From positions 62,001 to 126,000 of the forward strand of contig CAWDLN010000013.1 in NCBI GenBank assembly GCA_963803115.1: a stretch of DNA of 64,000 bases. Direction: 5' to 3'. Both the position numbers and the translations under genes were made by a program. Origin of the DNA: DATBGZ01 sp963803115. GTDB lineage: Bacteria; Actinomycetota; Actinomycetes; Mycobacteriales; Micromonosporaceae. Every line of letters starts with the position of its first letter. Position 1 is the stretch's first letter. The notes beneath the pieces are model-generated. The model searched no databases. It was not told the DNA's origin and was given only the letters and a program-made list of their open reading frames with translations. This document shows positions 42,825 to 51,429 of the stretch, piece by piece.

Positions 42825-44032
42825 GCACGACGGAGCACGGTGGACTGACCGATGTGGACCGCCCGGCGCCAGCCGAGTCCACCCTCCTCGGAAGGGCCGA
42901 GGTCGCGACGCGTTCCTTCGGTTTCGGGCGGGACGGGTCGACGCTGCTGCGCCACCTCGTGCTCGCCCTGATCGTGATCGCGGCGGGCATCGCGCTCACA
43001 TACATACTTCCCGACTACCGCCTGTTCCCGCTCAGCAAGTTCGTCGCGTACTTCGCCGCCGCCGCCGGTCTGACCGTCCTCATTGGACTCAGCGGCCAGA
43101 TTTCGCTCGGCCACGGGGCGCTGATGGCGGTCGGTGGGTACGCCATGGCGTTCACGCAGAACTATCTGTACAACCGCGGGTTCACCGTCGCCCCGCCGGC
43201 CAGTGCCAGCGGCCGGTTCGCGGCCGCCGCGGATCCGACGGCGGCGCCCTGGACGCCGATCGTGTCGCTTCTCGTCGGCGTCGTCGCGGCCGTACTGGTC
43301 GGTGGCCTGGTGGGGCTGGCGGCGGCGCGATTGCGCGGACCGTACCTGGCCGGCGTCACCCTCTCCATCGGCATCATCATCTACGCGGTCACGGACACAT
43401 TTGAAATCTTCAATGGCAATCAGGGCCTCGGCGTCCATGTACCGCGTCCGCCCGCGAACCTGGGCACGGCGTTTCCCGCGGGCCAATGGCGAGCCTGGGT
43501 CGCCATCGTTGCCGCGGGCCTCGTGGTGTTGCTTCTGGCGAACCTGATCCGCAGCCGGTACGGCCGCATGTTCCGGGCGGTCCGCGACGACGAGGTGGCG
43601 GCCCAACTGTCCGGGATCCACGTCGCCCGCACCCAGGTCGTCGCGTTCGTCGTGAGTGCGGGCACGGCCGGCCTGGCCGGAGGAGTGTTCGTCTACCTGA
43701 CCAACAACGTGCTGCCGGGCTACTTCGACCTGAACATCTCGCTTTTCCTGGTGCTGGCCGTGGTCGTCGGCGGGCTCGGCAGCCTCGCCGGCGGTGCCTG
43801 GGGAGCGCTGTTCATCGTCGCCCTCCCGATCGCCACGGCCGAACTGCTCCAACGCATCGACGCCAGCCCAACCGTCAAGCAACAGCTGACCAGCAACGTT
43901 CCCCTCGCGCTGCTCGGCCTCGCCCTGATCGTCGTCACGATCGCCGCACCAGGTGGCATTCACAACCTGATGCGGCGCCTGTGGTCGCGGCTTACCGGCC
44001 TGATCCGGTCCCGCGGCCAGCGCCCAGCATGA
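42821..44032 (+). CDS. livM: Branched-chain-type ABC permease LivM
   Basis: ATG 42821 begins MSTTEHGGLTDVDRPAPAES, a soluble N-tail, then helices LVLALIVIAAGIALTYILPD and FVAYFAAAAGLTVLIGLSGQ. The family loop GQISLGHGALMAVGGYAMAF and the EAA-like segment RYGRMFRAVRDDEVAAQLSG follow, with SLFLVLAVVVGGLGSLAGGA near the end. 403 residues, intact. It overlaps livH by four bases. An about 30-residue periplasmic insert (residues 125-155, NRGFTVAPPASASGRFAA) precedes the helix TPIVSLLVGVVAAVLVGG. Confidence 0.92.
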   Translation: MSTTEHGGLTDVDRPAPAESTLLGRAEVATRSFGFGRDGSTLLRHLVLALIVIAAGIALTYILPDYRLFPLSKFVAYFAAAAGLTVLIGLSGQISLGHGALMAVGGYAMAFTQNYLYNRGFTVAPPASASGRFAAAADPTAAPWTPIVSLLVGVVAAVLVGGLVGLAAARLRGPYLAGVTLSIGIIIYAVTDTFEIFNGNQGLGVHVPRPPANLGTAFPAGQWRAWVAIVAAGLVVLLLANLIRSRYGRMFRAVRDDEVAAQLSGIHVARTQVVAFVVSAGTAGLAGGVFVYLTNNVLPGYFDLNISLFLVLAVVVGGLGSLAGGAWGALFIVALPIATAELLQRIDASPTVKQQLTSNVPLALLGLALIVVTIAAPGGIHNLMRRLWSRLTGLIRSRGQRPA

Positions 44033-44097
44033 CCTGTCACGAGTACCCCACTCAGGAGAAGAAGAAGTCCCAACGAAGAGAGGTCGGTGCCACCACC

Positions 44098-45393
44098 ATG
44101 AAAGGCCTGGCAAGACGCGCAGTAGCCGTCGCGGGCTCGGCGGCGATGATCGCGGCGCTCGCCGCGTGCAGCAACTCCTCCGACAACAACACCAACACGC
44201 CGTACACCGCACCGCAGGGTGTGACAGACACGGAGATCGTGTTCGGCACGCACCAGCCGCTCACCGGCCCCGCCGCGGCCGGCTACTCGAAGATCGCGCC
44301 GGCGACGAAGGCGTACTTCGACTACGTCAACGCCACCACCGGGGGCGTGAACGGGCGCAAGATCGTATACAAGATCATGGATGACGGGTACAACCCCGCC
44401 ACCACGCAGACCGACGTGCGGCAACTCGTCGAGCAGGACAAGGTCTTCGCCATCCTGAACGGCCTGGGCACCCCGACCCACACGAGCGTGCTCGACTACC
44501 TCAAGGACAAGCAGATCCCGGACCTGTTCGTGGCGTCCGGCGCGACCACCTGGAACAACCCCTCGAAGTACCCCGGCACCTTCGCCTACCAGCCGGACTA
44601 CACCACCGAGGGCAAGATCCTCGGTAACTACATCAAGAACACCGCGTCGCTGTCGGGCAAGAAGATCTGCCACTTCGGACAGGACGACGACTTCGGTCGC
44701 GACGCGCTGGCCGGACTCGAGAAGGGCCTCGGCGCTTCGGTTACGGCGAAGCAGACCTACGTAACCAGCAACACCAACGTTGCCCCACAGATCGCCGCAC
44801 TGCAGACCGCGGGCTGCGAGGTCGTCGTGCTCGCAACCATCCCCGGCTTCACGGCGCTGGCCATGGGTAAGGCGGCCACGCTGGCCTACAAACCGCAGTT
44901 CATCGCGTCCGGCGTCGGCGGCGACTACAACACCGTCTCCACCACGCTCGGTGCGGCCAAGGGTCTGCTCGAGGGCTTCATCACCGGTGGTTACCTGCCC
45001 TCGCTACAGGCCACCACCGACCCGTGGATCAAGCTGTTCCAGAAGATCAACAACGACTACAACAGCGGCGCCACCTTCGACGGCAACATCCTCTACGGCA
45101 TGTCCGTCGGATACCTCGTGGTGCAGGCGCTGCAGAAGGCCGGCAAGAACATCACCGTTGACGGCCTGATCGGGGCCATCGAGGGCGGCGGCTTCAAGGG
45201 CCCCGGCATCGTGCCGTACGGCTACTCGGCCACCAGCCACGCCGGTCTGACCGGCATCCGGCTGTCCAAGGTGACCGGCGGCGTGCAGGACTACTTCGGC
45301 CCGGCCTACGTCACCGACGCCGGCTCGGCCCCGATCACCGAGTACACCGAGGCCGCGGCCGTGCCACCGGAGAACGGCGTGCCGACCGCCTAA
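44098..45393 (+). CDS. Branched-chain-type ABC transporter substrate-binding lipoprotein
   Basis: The 431-residue protein has a lipoprotein signal (VAVAGSAAMIAALAACSNSS, Cys in LAAC) and the type I periplasmic-binding fold: TDTEIVFGTHQPLTGPAAAG, YVNATTGGVNGRKIVYKIMD and CHFGQDDDFGRDALAGLEKG. It delivers the ligand to LivHM. The family binds amino acids, amides, urea or aromatic acids; the adjoining dehydrogenase genes hint at something other than leucine. It follows livM after 65 bp and is followed by a hairpin. Confidence 0.92.
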   Translation: MKGLARRAVAVAGSAAMIAALAACSNSSDNNTNTPYTAPQGVTDTEIVFGTHQPLTGPAAAGYSKIAPATKAYFDYVNATTGGVNGRKIVYKIMDDGYNPATTQTDVRQLVEQDKVFAILNGLGTPTHTSVLDYLKDKQIPDLFVASGATTWNNPSKYPGTFAYQPDYTTEGKILGNYIKNTASLSGKKICHFGQDDDFGRDALAGLEKGLGASVTAKQTYVTSNTNVAPQIAALQTAGCEVVVLATIPGFTALAMGKAATLAYKPQFIASGVGGDYNTVSTTLGAAKGLLEGFITGGYLPSLQATTDPWIKLFQKINNDYNSGATFDGNILYGMSVGYLVVQALQKAGKNITVDGLIGAIEGGGFKGPGIVPYGYSATSHAGLTGIRLSKVTGGVQDYFGPAYVTDAGSAPITEYTEAAAVPPENGVPTA

Positions 45394-45412
45394 CGGCACC
45401 GACGCACGCATG

Positions 45413-45445
45413 GGGTGGGCTGTCCCGACCGGGGCGGCCCACTCC
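45413..45445 (+). terminator. Hairpin terminator of the liv operon
   Basis: GGGTGGGCTGTCCC and GGGGCGGCCCACTCC can pair over about 14 bp, allowing G-U pairs, around a 4-nt loop, 20 bp after the stop. Confidence 0.6.
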
Positions 45446-45463
45446 GATGAAATGAAAATCTGG

Positions 45464-45591
45464 CACTCATAGTGCAGATTGTCGGAGCTCCCACGCTCGG
45501 CTGCGGGCCAACGTCCGTTTCCCAGCCGGCGAATCTCGACCGACCGTTCGGCTGGGGGCCTATTGGCGCGAAGACGTCTACACTGTCAGTG
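45464..45591 (+). promoter_or_regulatory. Two CACT-N3-AGTG palindromes before tetR
   Basis: CACTCATAGTG (45464-45474, within a longer imperfect palindrome AATCTG...AGATT) and CACTGTCAGTG (45581-45591, preceded by TA giving a TACACT -10-like box). Both are followed by CA, as at the livG promoter. They are the likely autoregulatory sites of the TetR protein encoded 85 bp downstream of the second. Confidence 0.62.
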
Positions 45592-45675
45592 CACGTTGCT
45601 GGTGAACGGGGTGGCGCGTACCCCGTTCGTGCCGGCAACGTGGCCGCTCGGTTGAGAAGTGGGGTGAGGGCCACG

Positions 45676-46293
45676 ATGACCGACGTCGTCGCGCCGCGCG
45701 TGGACGGGCGCACCGCTCGTGCCGAACGCACCCGCAACGCCATCGTCGAGGCCCACCTCGCTCTGATCGGCGAGGGAGATCTCAAGCCCACGGGCGAGCG
45801 CATCGCGGAGCGGGCCGGTGTCTCGCTTCGGGCGCTGTGGGCCAACTTCAAGGACATGGAGGCGCTCTTCCGCGCATCCGGCGAGCGACTCAGCGAACGC
45901 CAGGACGCGGAGTTCCGGGCCGTGTCACCCGCGTTGCCGCTCGCCCGCCGTATCGAAGGGTTCTGCCGGCAACGGGCTCGCATCCTCGAGCTGATCGCCC
46001 CGTCGGCCCGCGCCGCGCAGCTGCTCGAGCCGTTCTCGGCCCAGCTGCGCCAGAACCGCGCCAGCAACATCAACCGGGTGCAGCGCGAGATCAAGGACCT
46101 GTTCGCCCAGGAGCTGGACGCTTCCGGGAGCGCAAGCGAGCAGCTGTTCCACGCGCTCACGGTAGCGAGCACCTGGGCCGCCTGGTCGATGATGCGCGAC
46201 GAACTGCACCTCGGAGTCGAGGAGGCGACCGGCGTCATGGTGCGTACCGTGACGGCATTGCTCGCCACCGCCTTCACCGCCGGCCTCCGCTGA
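45676..46293 (+). CDS. TetR family transcriptional regulator
   Basis: The 205-residue protein from ATG 45676 (GTGAGGG upstream) begins MTDVVAPRVDGRTARAERTR. It has a TetR helix-turn-helix, GERIAERAGVSLRALWANFK, followed by an all-helical ligand domain (ARILELIAPSARAAQLLEPF, ALTVASTWAAWSMMRDELHL). It lies between the liv operon and the dehydrogenase operon, and its predicted palindromic sites occur at both liv and tetR. It probably represses them until a metabolite binds. Confidence 0.9.
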   Translation: MTDVVAPRVDGRTARAERTRNAIVEAHLALIGEGDLKPTGERIAERAGVSLRALWANFKDMEALFRASGERLSERQDAEFRAVSPALPLARRIEGFCRQRARILELIAPSARAAQLLEPFSAQLRQNRASNINRVQREIKDLFAQELDASGSASEQLFHALTVASTWAAWSMMRDELHLGVEEATGVMVRTVTALLATAFTAGLR

Positions 46294-46302
46294 GCCGAAG
46301 CC

Positions 46303-47388
46303 TTAGTCGAACAGGACCACGGAGCGGGCGCCTTCACCGCGCTCCATCCGACCGAACGCCTCGACCGCGTTCTCCAGTCGGATGCGATGGCTGATCAATG
46401 GATTGAGATCGAGTGAGCCGTTCCTGACGTCGGCGGCCAGCGCCGGCACCTCCCGGTCAGGATCGGCCGAGCCGTACCGTGACGCCCGCAGCGTGCGGGC
46501 CCAGTGGAAGATGTCGAGCGCGCCGAGCTGGACCATGTCGTCGCGGCGGCCCATTCCGAGCACGGTGACCTGCCCACCCCGGCGCGCAGTACGCCACGCC
46601 GCGCCGATCGTGACGGACCGGCCGACGCATTCAAAGGCGTGATCGACGCCGCGCCCGTCGGTAAGACCCCGGATCGTCTTCGGCAGCGCCTCGTCGGACA
46701 CGACGAAGTCGGTCGCGCCCACGGTGCGAGCGAAGTCCTCCTTGGCCGCGGACACATCGACGCCGATGATGGTCGACGCGCCGGCGGCGCGAGCGGCGAG
46801 GATCACCGAGAGGCCGACGCCACCGAGCCCGATCACGGCCACGGTCTGGCCCGCGGCGACCGCGGCGGCGTTGCGCACGGCGCCGAACCCGGTGAGAACG
46901 GCGCATCCGAGCAGTGCGGCCTGGTCGTCCGGTACGTCCTTCGGTACCGGGATGACGGCCCCTTCCCCGATGACGACCTCCTCGGCGAGGGCGCCGACGC
47001 CGAGGGTGACGTTGAGCGGTTGGCCGTCGGTGGTCCGACCCCGCCCGCTCGACGGACCGCCCTGGCGCTCGCACAGCCACGGCTCGTCGTGCGTACAGAA
47101 CCAGCACTGCCGGCACGACGGGGACCAGTTGAACACCACCCTGTCACCGGAGGCCACCTTGCTCACGGCGTCGCCGACCTCGATCACCTCGCCCGCGCCC
47201 TCATGCCCGAGCACGAGCGGGAACGACGGCGACAAGGTCCCGTTGAACATCGACAGATCCGAATGGCATACGCCGGCCGAGCGGACCCGGACCCGGACCT
47301 CGGCCGGACCGACCGGCGGCATGTCCACGTCGATGACGGCGGGCTCGGCGTCGTCCCGGGCGGCGACGAGCGCGCGGACCAGGCTCAC
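46303..47388 (-). CDS. Zinc-dependent alcohol dehydrogenase (MDR class III-like)
   Basis: The 361-residue enzyme has the catalytic zinc ligands Cys in SAGVCHSDLSMFNG and His-Glu in VLGHEGAGEVIEVGD. It has the structural zinc Cys set in SCRQCWFCTHDEPWLC and the NAD(P) site VAVIGLGGVGLSVILAARAA. It is intact. The start is a GTG that overlaps the stop of the aldehyde dehydrogenase (GTGA). Alcohol to aldehyde to acid oxidation by this pair is the obvious joint function; the alcohol is unknown. Confidence 0.92.
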   Translation of the reverse strand: MSLVRALVAARDDAEPAVIDVDMPPVGPAEVRVRVRSAGVCHSDLSMFNGTLSPSFPLVLGHEGAGEVIEVGDAVSKVASGDRVVFNWSPSCRQCWFCTHDEPWLCERQGGPSSGRGRTTDGQPLNVTLGVGALAEEVVIGEGAVIPVPKDVPDDQAALLGCAVLTGFGAVRNAAAVAAGQTVAVIGLGGVGLSVILAARAAGASTIIGVDVSAAKEDFARTVGATDFVVSDEALPKTIRGLTDGRGVDHAFECVGRSVTIGAAWRTARRGGQVTVLGMGRRDDMVQLGALDIFHWARTLRASRYGSADPDREVPALAADVRNGSLDLNPLISHRIRLENAVEAFGRMERGEGARSVVLFD

Positions 47389-48812
47389 CGCTGGATCGCC
47401 TTCACCTGCATGAACTCCAGCAACCCGTGCTCGCCGAGCTCGCGGCCGACGCCTGACTGTTTGTAGCCGCCGAACGGGGCCCGCGGGTTGAAGGCGCCGC
47501 CGTTGATGTCGACCGCTCCGGTGCGGATCCGCCGGGCCACGGCGAGGGCGCGGTCAGGCGAGGCCGACCACACGCCGCCCGCGAGGCCGTAGCGGGAGTT
47601 GTTGGCGATCTCGACGGCCTCGTCGTCGCTGTCGAACGGGATGACCACGAGGACCGGTCCGAAGATCTCGTCCTGGGCGACGGTGGCGTTGGGGTCGACG
47701 TCGGCCAGGATCGTGGGGGCGACGAAGTAGCCCGTGTCTGGTACCGGGGCGTCGAGCCCACCGGCGACGAGCCGAGCGCCCTCGGCGATCCCGGTGGCGA
47801 TGTAGCCCCGTACCCGCTCGCGCTGGTTCGCCGAGGCGAGTGGACCGATCCTGGTCCCGTCGGCGAATGGGTCGCCCACCAGGTATCCGCCCGCGGCCTT
47901 GGCGGCCAGGGCCAACGCCTCGTCGTAGCGGCTGCGGTGCACCAGCATCCGCGTCCAGGCGGTGCAGGTCTGGCCGGCGTTGAGAAACGCGTTGCCCACG
48001 CCGACCTTGACCGCCTTCTCCAGCTCGGCGTCGTCGAGGATCACGTTCGCCGACTTGCCGCCCAACTCGAGGGATACCTTCGCGATGCGGTCCGCGGCCA
48101 GCTTGGCGATAAGCGCGCCGGTGGCCGTAGAGCCCGTGAAGGAGACCATGTCCACGCCCGGGTGCGCGGCGAGCGCCGCACCCGCGATCGCGCCGGTGCC
48201 GGCGACCAGGTTGGCGACCCCGGCCGGCAGGCCCGCCTCGTCGATCGCGTCGAAGAGCGCGAAGGCCACGAGTGGGGTGAGCTCGGCCGGCTTCAGCACC
48301 ACCGTGCAGCCAGCGGCCAGCGCCGGCCCGACCTTGGCCACGACCTGGTGCAGCGGATAGTTCCACGGTGTGATCGCGCCGACCACACCGACCGGCTCAC
48401 GCACCACGGTCGTGTTACCGAGGGTCTCCTCGGCCGGCCAACGCTCGGCGTACTCGACGGCGCTGGCCAGGACGGTCAAGGGAAGGCCAGCCTGGATCCG
48501 GGTCGCCACGGGCATCGGCGTGCCAACCTCCATCGCGACCGTGGTCGCGATCTCCTCTGTCCGAGCCGTCAGCCTCTCGAGCAGCCGCCGCAGGTGGGCC
48601 GCCCGCTCGGCCGGGGCAAGCGCCGCCCAAGGGTCGAACGCCGCCCGCGCCGCCCCCACGGCCCGGTTTACGTCCTCGGCCTCGCCGGCCGGGACGGTGG
48701 CGATCACCTGCTCGGTGAACGGGTTCTCGACCTCGAGCGTGCCGGCACCGGCCGGGGCAACCCACTGGCCACCGATGTAGAGCTCAGTACGGCTGCGAGG
48801 CACGAACTGCAT
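47385..48812 (-). CDS. NAD(P)-dependent aldehyde dehydrogenase
   Basis: The roughly 475-residue protein begins MQFVPRSRTELYIGGQWVAP. It has ITPWNYPLHQVVAKVGPALA, FTGSTATGALIAKLAADRIA, LELGGKSANVILDDAELEKA (general base Glu) and FLNAGQTCTAWTRMLV (catalytic Cys). It ends APFGGYKQSGVGRELGEHGL, all in the expected order. ATG 48812 (or 48815, one codon earlier) lies behind GAAGGTGG; the frame upstream to 49049 is unlike coding sequence. It oxidises an aldehyde to an acid and is co-transcribed with the alcohol dehydrogenase. Confidence 0.93.
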   Translation of the reverse strand: MQFVPRSRTELYIGGQWVAPAGAGTLEVENPFTEQVIATVPAGEAEDVNRAVGAARAAFDPWAALAPAERAAHLRRLLERLTARTEEIATTVAMEVGTPMPVATRIQAGLPLTVLASAVEYAERWPAEETLGNTTVVREPVGVVGAITPWNYPLHQVVAKVGPALAAGCTVVLKPAELTPLVAFALFDAIDEAGLPAGVANLVAGTGAIAGAALAAHPGVDMVSFTGSTATGALIAKLAADRIAKVSLELGGKSANVILDDAELEKAVKVGVGNAFLNAGQTCTAWTRMLVHRSRYDEALALAAKAAGGYLVGDPFADGTRIGPLASANQRERVRGYIATGIAEGARLVAGGLDAPVPDTGYFVAPTILADVDPNATVAQDEIFGPVLVVIPFDSDDEAVEIANNSRYGLAGGVWSASPDRALAVARRIRTGAVDINGGAFNPRAPFGGYKQSGVGRELGEHGLLEFMQVKAIQR

Positions 48813-48841
48813 CATCGACCACCTTCGGTGCGGAAAACTAA

Positions 48842-48852
48842 CACTGCAAGTT
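48842..48852 (-). promoter_or_regulatory. Partial match to the TetR-type palindrome before the aldehyde dehydrogenase
   Basis: CACT-GCA-AGTT matches CACT-N3-AGTG at all but the last base and lies 30 bp upstream of the start, in the divergent region shared with the acyl-CoA dehydrogenase gene. It is weaker than the liv and tetR sites. Confidence 0.4.
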
Positions 48853-48972
48853 TTACTGTAGGGCGGTGAGGGCGAAAGTGTCACGAGCATCGGGTCCAGG
48901 TCTTCACCGACTCTGCCACAGCGGGCACGATCGGAGGCAGAGCGTCGTTCCAACGATGCAGACCGGAGAGCA

Positions 48973-50148
48973 GTGGTGGACTTTTCGCTGAGCGACGAAG
49001 AGAGAGCGATTCGCGAGACGGCTCGGACCTTCATCCGTAAAGAGGTCATGCCGCTGGAGGACGAGGTCCTGCGCCGCGAACGTAGGCACGAGCCGGGCCT
49101 GCGCCGCGACGAACTGCGCGAGCTTCAGCTCAAGGCCCGCACGTTCGGCTTCTGGGGATTGTCCACACCCGAGCAGTACGGCGGCATGCACCTCCCGGCC
49201 GTGATGCAGTCACTGATCTGGACCGAGATCGGGCACTCGTTCGTGCCCTTCCGGTTCGGCGGCGAGGCGGACAACATCCTGTACCTGTGTAACGAGGACC
49301 AGAAGAGGGAGTACCTGATCCCCACGATCGAGGGGGAGCGGATCTCCTGCTTCGCCATCACCGAGCCCGGCGCCGGTTCGGACGCCGCGAACATCAAGAT
49401 GAGCGCGCACCCTGACGGCGACGACTGGATCCTCAACGGCGAGAAGACCTTCATCACCAACGGCAACGAGGCGGACTTCGCCATCGTGATCGCGGTCACC
49501 GACCGCGACAAGGGCACCCGGGGCGGTGGCACGACCGCATTCCTCGTGGACCGCGACATGGGGTGGACCTCGGATTTCATCCAGACCATGGGCGAAGGTG
49601 GGCCGGCCCAGCTCACGTTCGACCACGTGCGGGTGCCCTCGCGCAACATCCTCGGTGAGATCGGCGAGGGCTTCGGTCTGGGCATGCAGTGGATCGGCAA
49701 AGGTCGCTACATCATCCCGTCGCACGCGGTGGGCATCGCCGAACGGGCGCTGCAGATGGCGATTGACTACGCGAACGTCCGGGAGACGTTCGGCAAGCCG
49801 ATCGGGGCGAACCAGGCCATCCAGTGGATGATCGCGGACTCCGAGACCGAACTCGAGGCCGCCCGGTGGCTCGTGCTCAGGGCGGCCTGGTCAGTCGATC
49901 AGGGCATCGACGGCCGGCACGTCTCCTCGATGTGCAAGCTCTTCGGTGCCAACGCGGTCAACCGCATCATTGATCGCGTGCTGCAGATCCACGGCGGCAT
50001 GGGCTACACCCGGGAACTGCCGATCGAGCGCTGGTACCGGCAGGTCCGGCTGTTTCGCATCTTCGAGGGCACCGATGAGATGCTGCGCCTGATCATCGCC
50101 CGCGACCTGCTGCGCGGCTACACGAAAGTCGGCGGGCACCTCGCCTGA
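48973..50148 (+). CDS. Acyl-CoA dehydrogenase
   Basis: The 391-residue flavoenzyme from GTG 48973 (GGAG six bases upstream) has CFAITEPGAGSDAANIKMSA, LNGEKTFITNGNEADFAIVI and YANVRETFGKPIGANQAIQW. It ends with the catalytic Glu365 in FRIFEGTDEMLRLIIARDLL and LQIHGGMGYTRELPIERWYR. It is full length. It oxidises an acyl-CoA to the enoyl-CoA, passing electrons to ETF. It is divergent from the aldehyde/alcohol dehydrogenase operon and possibly acts later in the same catabolic route. Confidence 0.93.
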   Translation: MVDFSLSDEERAIRETARTFIRKEVMPLEDEVLRRERRHEPGLRRDELRELQLKARTFGFWGLSTPEQYGGMHLPAVMQSLIWTEIGHSFVPFRFGGEADNILYLCNEDQKREYLIPTIEGERISCFAITEPGAGSDAANIKMSAHPDGDDWILNGEKTFITNGNEADFAIVIAVTDRDKGTRGGGTTAFLVDRDMGWTSDFIQTMGEGGPAQLTFDHVRVPSRNILGEIGEGFGLGMQWIGKGRYIIPSHAVGIAERALQMAIDYANVRETFGKPIGANQAIQWMIADSETELEAARWLVLRAAWSVDQGIDGRHVSSMCKLFGANAVNRIIDRVLQIHGGMGYTRELPIERWYRQVRLFRIFEGTDEMLRLIIARDLLRGYTKVGGHLA

Positions 50149-50159
50149 GTCATCATCCA

Positions 50160-50207
50160 ATGTGGACAGTTAACGCTGTGGATGGTTAGTACTGTGGACA
50201 GTTAGCG
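50160..50207. repeat. Three tandem 16-bp repeats after the acyl-CoA dehydrogenase gene
   Basis: Units at 50160, 50176 and 50192 read approximately CTGTGGACAGTTAGCG with two to five changes. The array starts 12 bp after the stop codon. Confidence 0.8.
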
Positions 50208-50258
50208 GCCGTACCGCGGTCTGGCTATGCTCTGGCCAGGCAGGGTGAGGAGACCGAC

Positions 50259-51299
50259 GTGCACGTCGAGGTGGATGACCCGGACGGGGACTGGACCCGC
50301 GAAGGCGTGTTCGAGGTCGACCCGGGCGTCTACCGCTTCCCCTTGCCGTTGCCGCATGACGGCCTTCGAGCGGTCAATGTGTACGCGCTCGCGACCGACG
50401 ACGGCCTCGTCCTCGTCGACTCGGGTTGGGGACGGGAGGTCGACCGCGAGACGCTGGTGAAGGCGGTCGCCGCCCTCGAGCGGGATCTGACAGACGTCCG
50501 CCGGATTCTGGTCACGCACGTCCACCGCGACCACTACGGAATGTCGGTCGCCCTACGCCGCGAGCACCGCGGCTTGGCGATCTCGCTCGGGGAGGGCGAG
50601 CGGCCGGCCATCGAACTGCTGAACAGCCGTTCGCACGTACCCTTCACCGAGCACATCGCAAATCTGATCCGGTATGGCGCGGACGAGATTGTCGCCTGGC
50701 TCCGAAGCCGGGTGGCTGAGCCGCCACACGACCCGGCCGACTGGAGCCCTCCCGACGAGTGGCTCACGGATGACCAGCACGTTGTGCTGACCGACCGGAC
50801 CCTGCGCGTCGTCGCGACTCCCGGGCACACGCAAGGGCATGTTGTATTCATCGACGAGGCGGCCGGCCTCCTGTTCGCGGGCGACCATGTGCTGCCGCAC
50901 ATCACGCCGTCGGTTGGTTTCGAGGCGGTACCGGTCGAGTTGGCGCTCGGAGATTACCTGGCGTCGCTTCGGCTGGTGCGAGAGTTGCCGGATCGGCGAT
51001 TGTTGCCGGCACACGGCCCGATCCGATCAAGCACGCACGACCGAATCGACGACCTGCTCGACCACCACAGTCGCCGGTTGGACGACTCACTCGCGGCAAT
51101 CGGCCCGCGTACCCGAACCGCCTTCGAAACCGCGAAGTTACTCTCCTGGACCAGGCGCCGTAAGGCTTTCGCAGATCTTGACCGGTTCAATCAGATGCTT
51201 GCGGTCGCCGAGACGGCGGCCCATCTCGACCTCCTCGTCGCACAGCGTCGGTTGAGCGCCGGTGACACCAACGGAGTCCGCCGGTACCGCGCTCCTTGA
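50259..51299 (+). CDS. Metallo-beta-lactamase-fold hydrolase
   Basis: The 346-residue protein from GTG 50259 has the dinuclear metal motif HVHRDH at residues 87-92 (HxHxDH), VVATPGHTQGHVVFIDEAAG, LLFAGDHVLPHITPSVGF and LLPAHGPI. A C-terminal helical region (LDDLLDHHSRRLDDSL class) recalls the lactonase/RNase Z-like branch with a winged C-terminal domain. Likely a thioester or lactone hydrolase in the cytosol; substrate unknown. Its stop codon begins an imperfect three-unit repeat. Confidence 0.85.
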   Translation: MHVEVDDPDGDWTREGVFEVDPGVYRFPLPLPHDGLRAVNVYALATDDGLVLVDSGWGREVDRETLVKAVAALERDLTDVRRILVTHVHRDHYGMSVALRREHRGLAISLGEGERPAIELLNSRSHVPFTEHIANLIRYGADEIVAWLRSRVAEPPHDPADWSPPDEWLTDDQHVVLTDRTLRVVATPGHTQGHVVFIDEAAGLLFAGDHVLPHITPSVGFEAVPVELALGDYLASLRLVRELPDRRLLPAHGPIRSSTHDRIDDLLDHHSRRLDDSLAAIGPRTRTAFETAKLLSWTRRRKAFADLDRFNQMLAVAETAAHLDLLVAQRRLSAGDTNGVRRYRAP

Positions 51300-51346
51300 T
51301 CGGATGTCCACAATGATCCGGTGTCCACTGATCTGATGTCCACAAT
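51298..51346. repeat. Three imperfect tandem units (17, 15 and 17 bp) starting at a stop codon
   Basis: GATCGGATGTCCACAAT (51298), GATCCGGTGTCCACT (51315) and GATCTGATGTCCACAAT (51330). The first contains the last two bases of the hydrolase stop codon; the third runs into GGACGCC and makes the palindrome TCCACAATGGA. Confidence 0.75.
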
Positions 51347-51429
51347 GGACGCCACCCTGTTGGGTGATGTGGGCGGGCGGATGCGTCGATACGGATCCGC
51401 CCGGTCCGTAGCGGTGTGACCATGGCGGC

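Noticed and set aside
10345..49167. Exact TTGTCCACA words (10345 and 49159) as DnaA boxes of an origin
   Set aside because: They are isolated, inside or near ordinary genes, without clustering, an AT-rich element or dnaA/dnaN neighbours.
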